Shown here: positions 6,543-12,701 of the stretch, one piece after another
Layout: each line of letters begins with the position of its first letter
Position numbering within the stretch: the first letter of the stretch is position 1
NCBI GenBank assembly: GCA_023415335.1
Contig: JAEZLD010000110.1
Coordinates: 1-12,701 of the forward strand
Reading direction: 5' to 3'
Length of the DNA: 12,701 nucleotides
Source: Bacillota bacterium
GTDB lineage: Bacteria > Bacillota > Clostridia > Clostridiales > Caloramatoraceae
The notes under the pieces: generated by a model
The model's database searches: none
The model's input: the letters and a program-made list of their open reading frames with translations, nothing else
Told to the model about the DNA's origin: nothing
Made by a program: the position numbers and the translations under genes

Positions 6543-8375
6543 ATGGATAGATATAATATTTTCCAAAACGTTCTGTATGTTTATAAAAAAGCAGATCATT
6601 TTGACAGAAGGTTTAAATTCAAACTCATGCTTTCTATTTTCCTTACATTAATCCTGCCTGTAATTGCGGCACTCATTCCCGCCGCTACTGTATATCTAAT
6701 CACCTCTGGTACCAGAGCTGTAAGCTTCGTTATGTATATAGGAGGAATCATACTGGTGTATGCATCCTTACAGGCCCTTGAGTTCTATGTAACAAACAAC
6801 CTTAACTATGAAAACATATTTATTCGGGTTAAGGAAGGTTTATATGAAGTCTCAATGAAAAGCATGACTACAGACTACCGTAGCATTGAGTCTAATAAAG
6901 GTAAGCTGATGATGTCCAAAGCAGTGTATTCCCTTCTTACCAATTGGGAGGGCTTGGAGCTTATGCTGAAGAGTTTTCCTAAATTCGTATCCAGTCTGGC
7001 GGGTATTGTGGCGTATTCAGCCTTCATTGGCAGTATAAATATCTGGATTCTGGTTTTACTTATTGGCATGACCCTTGCCTGTACTGTGCTGAATGCCTAT
7101 GCCAGCAGCTACGAGCTAAGGCACAGGGAGGATAAGACACAGACTCATTTGAGGCTTGAATATTTCGTGGACGAATCAAGGAAGCTGGAAAACAGTAAGG
7201 ATATCCGTATATACGGCCTGGAGGATTGGTTTGTTAAAACCATCAGGCTGCTGACCAGGAAGTACTCTACCCTCGTGCTTAAGGAGCAGACCTGCTACTA
7301 CGTTCCCCAGCTATCAAACAGTATTTTTACCATTGCCAGAGATCTGCTATCCTATACCATATTAATAAATCAGGTTGCCACCGGACTAATAGATGCCACT
7401 GCCTTTGTATTCCTTACCGGCATTATTGCCAGCTTTTCCAGCTGGCTCAACCAGCTTACAGATTCTATCAGCAGTCTCAGAAAGGCATCCATCGGAGTAA
7501 ACAGCATGAGAGCATATATGGGCATTCCCTCTGCGGCTGATAGAGAATATGGAGATACATCTATTGACATATCAGCTGCAGGTCCCTCTATTGAGTTCAG
7601 GGATGTAAGCCTGACCTACCCTGAAGCTTCCACTCCGTCCGTGTCCCACTTTAACCTTAAAATCAATGCCGGGGAAAAAATTGCATTGGTAGGCCTTAAC
7701 GGAGCTGGCAAAACAACCATTGTAAAGCTGCTTTCAGGTCTTTATGTTCCCTCTGAAGGTGATATATTAATTGACGGTGTATCAATAAAAAAACTTAACC
7801 CTGTGGAATACCAGAAAAGAATCAGCGCAGTTTTCCAGGATGTACGGCCACTGGCCTTTACAATAGCTGAAAACGTAGCCTGCTGTCCTGAAAATGATAT
7901 TGATTATGGAAAGGTCATGAACTGCCTTGAAAGAGCAGGACTAGGAGAAAAGGTTTGGCAGCTTCCTCTTAAAGAGAAAACATGTATCTCTCAGGTGCTG
8001 GATAGCGAAGGCATACAGCTTTCCGGAGGCCAGCTGCAGAAGCTTATGCTTGCAAGGGCACTGTATAAAAACGCGCCCATATTAATACTGGATGAACCTA
8101 CAGCTGCACTGGATCCTTTAGCTGAGGAGCAGATGTACATGAAATACAATGAGACTACAAAGGGTAAAACCTCTATATTTATTTCCCACAGGCTTTCATC
8201 AACACAATTCTGTGACAGGATAGTGTTTATGAAATCCGGAAAAATTGTAGAAATAGGAAACCATACACAGCTTATGGAGGCAAAGGGCTCCTATGCCGAG
8301 ATGTTCTATATACAAAGCCAATACTATAAGGACAATGAAAAGGAGGAGTCAAGCAATGAACAGCAGATTTGCTAA
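6543..8375 (+). CDS. ABC exporter half-transporter, subunit 1 (fused membrane and ATPase domains)
   Basis: This 610-residue protein has a type I ABC exporter layout. A transmembrane domain occupies about residues 25-325. The nucleotide-binding domain from about 349 to the end has Walker A GLNGAGKT (384-391), Q-loop Gln432, signature LSGGQ (493-497), Walker B LILDEPTAALD ending near 524, and H-loop His549 in ISHR. The catalytic Glu after Walker B is present. The membrane domain carries DIRIYGLEDW (220-229), matched by DIRIFGMKDM in the next gene, so the two are paralogues that probably form a heterodimer. There is no N-terminal C39 peptidase domain, so it cannot trim a leader peptide itself. 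AGGAGG at 6530-6535 supports the ATG. The cargo is unknown; a peptide or drug-like molecule is plausible given the adjoining two-component genes. Confidence 0.92.
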   Translation: MDRYNIFQNVLYVYKKADHFDRRFKFKLMLSIFLTLILPVIAALIPAATVYLITSGTRAVSFVMYIGGIILVYASLQALEFYVTNNLNYENIFIRVKEGLYEVSMKSMTTDYRSIESNKGKLMMSKAVYSLLTNWEGLELMLKSFPKFVSSLAGIVAYSAFIGSINIWILVLLIGMTLACTVLNAYASSYELRHREDKTQTHLRLEYFVDESRKLENSKDIRIYGLEDWFVKTIRLLTRKYSTLVLKEQTCYYVPQLSNSIFTIARDLLSYTILINQVATGLIDATAFVFLTGIIASFSSWLNQLTDSISSLRKASIGVNSMRAYMGIPSAADREYGDTSIDISAAGPSIEFRDVSLTYPEASTPSVSHFNLKINAGEKIALVGLNGAGKTTIVKLLSGLYVPSEGDILIDGVSIKKLNPVEYQKRISAVFQDVRPLAFTIAENVACCPENDIDYGKVMNCLERAGLGEKVWQLPLKEKTCISQVLDSEGIQLSGGQLQKLMLARALYKNAPILILDEPTAALDPLAEEQMYMKYNETTKGKTSIFISHRLSSTQFCDRIVFMKSGKIVEIGNHTQLMEAKGSYAEMFYIQSQYYKDNEKEESSNEQQIC

Positions 8376-10191
8376 AAACTTCAGAATGGGCTTTAAGCTT
8401 TGCTCTGTCACAGACAGGCTTTACCTTCCATGTGTGATTCTTAAATCCCTTTTTAAGTCTGCCCTTCCCTTTGTAGGCATCATATACAGCGCCCGCATAT
8501 TGGACGGACTGGTAAACAGCACACAGCCAGACTCCCTTTTAAAGTTAGTATATCAAATGGCAGCCATAGGTGGTGTTCTTCTGATTTTTGAGACGGTGCT
8601 GAGCTATATATGCTCTTATAAATCCGAAACAATACACCAGAGGTTTTACAACATAATCTCCTTTAAAGCTATGAGCCTTGATTATCCACAGCTGGAATCT
8701 AAGGAGCTTATGGACAGCCTTCAATTGGCACTGGATTATCAGAAGGTCCGGGGTGGGCTTCCAAACTTCGGGAGAAACCTAGAAACTCTGTGTGGAAATC
8801 TGGTAACCATTATATATTCATGTGTTTTAATGTCCTATATGTTTATCCCTTCCAGCTACTCTGGCAGTGAAACCATTGTACTCATATTAAACCATCCTCT
8901 ATCCTCTGCCGCACTGATGCTTTTAATATGTGCCAGCATTGCATACAGCCTTGCAAGCACCTCTAAAATAAGCTCTCTGCAGCAGATGTTTATGGAAAAA
9001 ACCGTAGAGGGAAACAGGATAACCTTCTACCTGTACGATGTGTGCAATGACTACCAGTTTGGAAAGGATATACGCATTTTTGGAATGAAAGATATGCTGT
9101 CAGAAAAGATGGATAGCTTCTCCAACAATTTCTTTGACTCCTTTATGTCAATGAGCCATGAAGAGGGCAAAATCGTGTCCAGGTCAAAATTCATAACCCA
9201 GCTGGCAGTATTTTTCTCCTATGGGGTTGTAGGCCTGAAAGCCCTTTTGGGGCTTTTGACCATAGGCGCCGCCACAAGGCTCATAGGCACCATTACACTC
9301 TTTACTACATCTGTAACCAGCTTTATAGGGACCCTTTCTGAAACCAACATACTGCTGGAATATACGGATAAGTGCCAGAGCTTTTTAGATACCCCAACTG
9401 AAATGTACCGTGGGACGCTGCCTATAGAAAAAAGGGACGATAACCAGTATGAAATAGAGTTCAGGAATGTATCCTTCCATTACCCCAACAGCTCCCAGCC
9501 TATTCTCAGGAACGTATCCTTTAAAATGGACATGGGAAGGAAGCTTGCCATAGTAGGCCCCAACGGGGCTGGCAAGACTACCTTTATAAAGCTTTTGTGC
9601 AGGCTTTATGACCCCACAGAAGGAGAAATACTACTAAATGGCATTGATATAAAAAAATATGACTACCAGGAGTACTCGCAACTTTTCTCTATCGTGTTCC
9701 AGGACTTTAAGCTGTTTTCCACAACAATCAGGGATAACGTAGCAGCCAGCGCCTCATATGAAGAGGATAAGCTTTGGGGCTGTCTGGAAAAGGCGGGTAT
9801 AAAGGATAGGATTGAACGGATGCCAGAGGGAATAGAAACCTTCCTTTACCAGGGCAATGAGCAGGGGGTGGAGATATCAGGCGGGGAGGCTCAAAAGCTG
9901 GCAATAGCAAGGGCATTATACAAGGACTCTCCCATAGTTATACTGGATGAGCCTACTTCGGCCTTAGATCCTGTAAGTGAATATGAAATCTATTCACGGT
10001 TTAACAGCCTGGTAGAGGATAAGACCTCCATATATATTTCCCATCGTATGTCCTCCTGCAGGTTCTGTGACAATATACTGGTATTTGACAGAGGAAGGAT
10101 AGTGCAGGAAGGAAGCCATGAGGAGTTAGTCCAGCAGAAGGAGGGCCTTTACAACAGGCTTTGGACAGCCCAGGCAAAATATTACGTGTAA
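8356..10191 (+). CDS. ABC exporter half-transporter, subunit 2 (fused membrane and ATPase domains)
   Basis: This 611-residue protein is the second half of the predicted heterodimer. The membrane domain covers about residues 25-335. The ATPase domain from about 366 has Walker A GPNGAGKT (401-408), Q-loop Gln449, signature ISGGE (507-511), Walker B VILDEPTSALD (528-538) and His563 in ISHR. The signature departs from LSGGQ, while subunit 1 keeps the consensus. Both Walker B motifs retain the catalytic Glu, so neither ATP site is obviously degenerate. The ATG at 8356 overlaps the end of subunit 1 by 20 bases and has AGGAGG at 8341-8346. A longer in-frame start at 8293 would lie deep inside the previous gene and is not favoured. 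The overlap indicates coupled translation and equal amounts of the two subunits. A GC-rich bidirectional terminator follows. Confidence 0.92.
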   Translation: MNSRFAKNFRMGFKLCSVTDRLYLPCVILKSLFKSALPFVGIIYSARILDGLVNSTQPDSLLKLVYQMAAIGGVLLIFETVLSYICSYKSETIHQRFYNIISFKAMSLDYPQLESKELMDSLQLALDYQKVRGGLPNFGRNLETLCGNLVTIIYSCVLMSYMFIPSSYSGSETIVLILNHPLSSAALMLLICASIAYSLASTSKISSLQQMFMEKTVEGNRITFYLYDVCNDYQFGKDIRIFGMKDMLSEKMDSFSNNFFDSFMSMSHEEGKIVSRSKFITQLAVFFSYGVVGLKALLGLLTIGAATRLIGTITLFTTSVTSFIGTLSETNILLEYTDKCQSFLDTPTEMYRGTLPIEKRDDNQYEIEFRNVSFHYPNSSQPILRNVSFKMDMGRKLAIVGPNGAGKTTFIKLLCRLYDPTEGEILLNGIDIKKYDYQEYSQLFSIVFQDFKLFSTTIRDNVAASASYEEDKLWGCLEKAGIKDRIERMPEGIETFLYQGNEQGVEISGGEAQKLAIARALYKDSPIVILDEPTSALDPVSEYEIYSRFNSLVEDKTSIYISHRMSSCRFCDNILVFDRGRIVQEGSHEELVQQKEGLYNRLWTAQAKYYV

Positions 10192-10193
10192 AG

Positions 10194-10229
10194 AATGTCC
10201 GCCGGTTTACTTTAAAGCCGGCGGACATT
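10194..10229. terminator. Bidirectional terminator between the exporter operon and the MATE gene
   Basis: AATGTCCGCCGG (10194-10205) and CCGGCGGACATT (10218-10229) form a perfect 12-bp stem with a 12-base loop. It sits between two convergent genes that end at 10191 and 10255. The A/T-rich flanks on both sides suit termination in both directions. No long T run is present, so efficiency is uncertain. Confidence 0.8.
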
Positions 10230-10254
10230 AACATATTTCTTTAGTCTTATATAT

Positions 10255-11661
10255 CTATTCTGCAGCAACCCCTCTGTCAAACTCCTCAACTATGTTGTTA
10301 AGCCATATTCCCTTTTTAAGCAATATAGTTCCTACCACACACTTTATCAAATCAAGACTTACACATATTGCATACATGGGAACAATGGGTATGTCGGTAA
10401 GCCTTGATATTAAAAGTGCAACTGGTACACATATGCACATTACAAAAGCGCTGTCAAAAAGGAAGGTAATAAAGGTTTTCCCTCCTGAACGCAGGGTAAA
10501 ATATGAGGCATGAAGGTATGCGTGTACTGGCATATATATAGCGCTTATCTTCATCATATCCTTGGCTATTTCCTTTGTGGCATTTGAGGTGTTGTATATC
10601 TCAGGTATTAAGGGTGCCACAAGGAACATGATTGTGCCCATGAAGAAACATGCAACAACCGAGGTAAATATAAGCTTTGTATCGGTTTCCCTTGCCTCCT
10701 CCAGCTTTCCTGCACCTAAAAGCCTTCCTATAATGATTCCTACTGAGGAGCCTAATGCCATAAATACTATATTAAACAGGTTAGTTATAGTTGAGGCTAT
10801 GTTATAGCCTGCAACCGCATCCATTCCTCTGGTTGAATAGCACTGGGCAAGTATGGATATGCCTATTGCCCAAAGGAACTCGTTTATTGCAAGTGGGGTT
10901 CCCTTTATGGTTATGGTCTTTACCAGATAGCCTGGTATTTTAAAGGTTTTATAGGCACCAATTATGAATTTATTAGTACTAGCATGCCTATGGGTCCATG
11001 ACAACACGTAGCCACATTCTACAAACCTGGATATAACCGTAGCTATTGCTGCACCTGCCACACCCATAACTGGAAAACCAAGCTTTCCGAATATCAGTAT
11101 GTAGTTTAATATAGCGTTTGTAATAACAGCAATGGTACTGGCAATCATTGGTGTGAAGGTTTCCCCTGTCTCCCTTAAGGTGCTTGAATATATCTGGCTT
11201 ATTGTATAAGGCACTAGACCTATGAACATAATAAGCAGGTACTCTTGTCCAAACCCTGCTGCCAGTTCCAGATTGCCAGAGGAGTTATCTCCATTCAGGA
11301 AGCTCCATATAAGAGGCTCCTTAAAAATTCCCAGAATAACCAGAACAATGGTCAATATTATAATAGAAATAATCCATTTATACCTGAAGGTGTGTCGCAT
11401 ACCCTCAGTATCATCCCTGCCAAAAAACTGGGCAGTAAAAATACCTGCTCCGGACAGTGCCCCGAACAGGAAAAGGTTAAATATAAATATAAGCTGGTTT
11501 GAAATTGCTACTCCGCTCATTTGCTCGGTTCCCAGCTGTCCTACCATTATGTTATCCAAAAGCCCCACAAAGGTAGTTATTCCGTTTTGCAGCATTATAG
11601 GTACTGCAATGGCAAATACGTTCCTATAAAACTTCTTATCACCTATGAATTTTTTAAGCAT
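10255..11661 (-). CDS. MATE-family multidrug efflux transporter
   Basis: This 468-residue protein is the usual length for a MATE transporter and has about twelve hydrophobic segments in two similar halves. Seen features include LLDNIMVGQLG with Asp36 in the first helix, the ILNYILIFGKLGFPVMGVAGAA stretch near 183-204, which is highly characteristic of the family (split here by position as ILNYILIF then GKLGFPVMGVAGAA), and Glu260 in the seventh helix. Acidic residues at such positions are cation-binding sites in NorM-type proteins. Family members use a sodium or proton gradient to expel cationic drugs and metabolites. The ATG at 11661 has GGAG about 8 bases upstream and a consensus promoter further up. 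It converges on the ABC exporter operon and is probably transcribed alone. The substrate is unknown. Confidence 0.93.
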   Translation of the reverse strand: MLKKFIGDKKFYRNVFAIAVPIMLQNGITTFVGLLDNIMVGQLGTEQMSGVAISNQLIFIFNLFLFGALSGAGIFTAQFFGRDDTEGMRHTFRYKWIISIIILTIVLVILGIFKEPLIWSFLNGDNSSGNLELAAGFGQEYLLIMFIGLVPYTISQIYSSTLRETGETFTPMIASTIAVITNAILNYILIFGKLGFPVMGVAGAAIATVISRFVECGYVLSWTHRHASTNKFIIGAYKTFKIPGYLVKTITIKGTPLAINEFLWAIGISILAQCYSTRGMDAVAGYNIASTITNLFNIVFMALGSSVGIIIGRLLGAGKLEEARETDTKLIFTSVVACFFMGTIMFLVAPLIPEIYNTSNATKEIAKDMMKISAIYMPVHAYLHASYFTLRSGGKTFITFLFDSAFVMCICVPVALLISRLTDIPIVPMYAICVSLDLIKCVVGTILLKKGIWLNNIVEEFDRGVAAE

Positions 11662-11714
11662 ATTACTTCTCCACTTCTTAGATTGATGCAGCTATTCAAA
11701 CATACCCATCATTA

Positions 11715-11744
11715 ATTATAAATTAGGATGACTGGCATTTGCAA
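11715..11744 (-). promoter_or_regulatory. Promoter of the MATE gene
   Basis: On the minus strand, TTGCAA (11744-11739), an 18-base spacer and TATAAT (11720-11715) form a good vegetative promoter. The predicted start near 11708 gives a leader of about 47 bases before the ATG at 11661. Confidence 0.72.
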
Positions 11745-11785
11745 CCATAGAAAAAATTTACTTTTTTATCTGAGAAATACAGAAA

Positions 11786-11803
11786 TAAAAGGGTACCCTT
11801 TTA
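11786..11803. terminator. 18-bp perfect palindrome after the YwaF-like gene (candidate weak terminator or operator)
   Basis: TAAAAGGGTACCCTTTTA is a perfect palindrome 13 bases after the minus-strand stop of the YwaF-like gene. In RNA it could form a short A-run/GGG/CCC/U-run hairpin, which resembles a small intrinsic terminator. It also lies upstream of the MATE promoter at 11715-11744, so an operator role cannot be excluded. Confidence 0.45.
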
Positions 11804-11815
11804 AGACACTCTGGT

Positions 11816-12601
11816 CTATATTGTAAAGTTTATTTTATCCTTCTTCTTGTTTACAGCAGCAAAGGGCAGGTAGAATATAAATGCCCCCAGGCATAGTGCG
11901 AACACATATATAGGTGTATTCACATACCAGCCATATTTTGTTGCAATGCTCTTAAACACAAGGATAGGAGATATGGCAGGGCCGATATAGAACATCTTTA
12001 TGGTTCCTGAGGATGCCTGCCAAAATACAAGGTTAATAGCAAAGGCTAATGCACAGAGTATTAAAAATACACTTACGGCCTTCTTGTAGTCAGAAATCCT
12101 TCTTCCTGCCCTTTTGGAAAAGCCAAGATAAAGGCCAACGAATACAAGCATAAGATGCCATACAAATGCATGTATGGTCAGCGTCCAGTATTCATGCACC
12201 AACCCTGAGGGCTCAAGGAATGCAATAAAGCCTCCCATCATGTTGAATGCCAGCATGAATTCATACATGCTATGCTTAACCTCCCTCTCCTTAAGAAAGG
12301 GGACTATTATGCAAAGATACATGGGAACACTGCAAAGCTGGAAGGGAAAAATCCACCATTGGTATGCCCCTCCTCCGATTACATATGTGTAAAAGAACTG
12401 CTTGTACACTTCAAAAGCCACCAGAAGCCCTCCTACAGTCCAGAGCACTATTTTGTTCTGCCTTTCATTAGTATTGCGGAGCAGCCATGCAGCAGCTGTA
12501 ACAATAACAATGCCTCCAAGGAAGAATATAAGATGAAAAGCGCCGTATGGCTTAGGTGGTACCATTTGCCATGCAGTGTCTCTTAACAGATTCACAAGCA
12601 T
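11816..12601 (-). CDS. YwaF/TIGR02206-family multi-spanning membrane protein (TMEM164-like)
   Basis: This 261-residue protein has about seven hydrophobic segments and a short basic C-terminus (NKKKDK). The segment YQWWIFPFQLCSVPMYL (80-96), with Cys90, and the later HAFVWH (144-149), with His144 and His149, match the conserved core of the YwaF/TIGR02206 integral membrane family, which is related to TMEM164. Human TMEM164 has been reported as a cysteine-dependent acyltransferase on phospholipids. Carrying that function over to the bacterial protein is inference. The chosen ATG at 12601 has GGAGG 8 bases upstream (plus-strand 12610-12614). A longer frame from a TTG at 12637 would begin inside a TATAAT box and is less likely. 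The gene appears monocistronic and intact. Confidence 0.75.
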   Translation of the reverse strand: MLVNLLRDTAWQMVPPKPYGAFHLIFFLGGIVIVTAAAWLLRNTNERQNKIVLWTVGGLLVAFEVYKQFFYTYVIGGGAYQWWIFPFQLCSVPMYLCIIVPFLKEREVKHSMYEFMLAFNMMGGFIAFLEPSGLVHEYWTLTIHAFVWHLMLVFVGLYLGFSKRAGRRISDYKKAVSVFLILCALAFAINLVFWQASSGTIKMFYIGPAISPILVFKSIATKYGWYVNTPIYVFALCLGAFIFYLPFAAVNKKKDKINFTI

Positions 12602-12628
12602 ATTGAACACCTCCATATATAAAGCTTC

Positions 12629-12652
12629 ATTATACAATATATGACTATTATA
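12629..12652 (-). promoter_or_regulatory. Possible -10 boxes of the YwaF-like gene
   Basis: Two TATAAT hexamers occur on the minus strand, at 12634-12629 and 12652-12647. The nearer one would start transcription about 20 bases before the ATG at 12601. No clear -35 hexamer was found for either, so this is a weak call in AT-rich sequence. Confidence 0.35.
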
Positions 12653-12701
12653 CTTTATACCCTATATATGTTCCATTGATTTATCTTACATATAACAAAA
12701 T

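Noticed and set aside
8293..8355. A longer start for ABC exporter subunit 2
   Set aside because: It would overlap the previous gene by more than 80 bases, while the ATG at 8356 has a perfect ribosome binding site and a family-like N-terminus.
12602..12637. A longer start for the YwaF-like protein from a TTG codon
   Set aside because: The codons overlap a TATAAT box, and the GGAGG just before the ATG at 12601 fits the shorter form.

Overview
The window looks like chromosomal DNA from a low-to-moderate GC Firmicute, most likely a clostridial (Lachnospiraceae-like) anaerobe. This is an inference. It rests on strong AGGAGG ribosome binding sites, heavy use of ATA and AGG/AGA codons, consensus TTGNNN/TATAAT promoters, a preQ1-I riboswitch ahead of a QueT-type ECF gene, and AgrC/LytTR-type two-component genes. 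No rRNA, tRNA, CRISPR array, transposase or phage gene was seen.

Layout. (1) Positions 1-700, minus strand: the N-terminal part of an alkaline-phosphatase-superfamily phosphodiesterase that runs off the left edge. (2) Positions 701-1109: a 409-base gap with a pair of 16-bp direct repeats, a strong terminator for the operon to its right, and one copy of a duplicated hairpin element. (3) Positions 1110-3795, minus strand: a tldD-tldE (pmbA) metalloprotease operon, with a perfect 28-bp palindrome just upstream of its start. (4) Positions 4009-4503, minus strand: a QueT-like queuosine-precursor transporter subunit under a preQ1-I riboswitch and a consensus promoter. Its 3' end belongs to the second copy of the duplicated element. 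(5) Positions 4714-10191, plus strand: a LytTR response regulator, a GHKL (AgrC-like) sensor kinase and two type I ABC exporter half-transporters. A 21-bp-phased direct repeat separates the regulator pair from the exporter pair. (6) Positions 10255-11661, minus strand: a MATE-family efflux protein sharing a bidirectional terminator with the exporter genes. (7) Positions 11816-12601, minus strand: a multi-spanning membrane protein of the YwaF/TIGR02206 (TMEM164-like) family.

How the genes may work together. The clearest functional unit is 4714-10191. A membrane kinase of the peptide-sensing type and its LytTR regulator are translationally coupled and sit directly before a heterodimeric exporter, so signal-controlled export is likely. 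No AgrB, precursor peptide or C39 peptidase domain is visible, so the signal and cargo are unknown. QueT is a separately regulated vitamin-like salvage gene: when preQ1 is plentiful, the riboswitch should sequester its ribosome binding site. The most unusual sequence-level observation is the duplication of the queT 3' end plus a GGGCGGA hairpin on both sides of tldDE, in the same orientation and with exactly conserved internal spacing.
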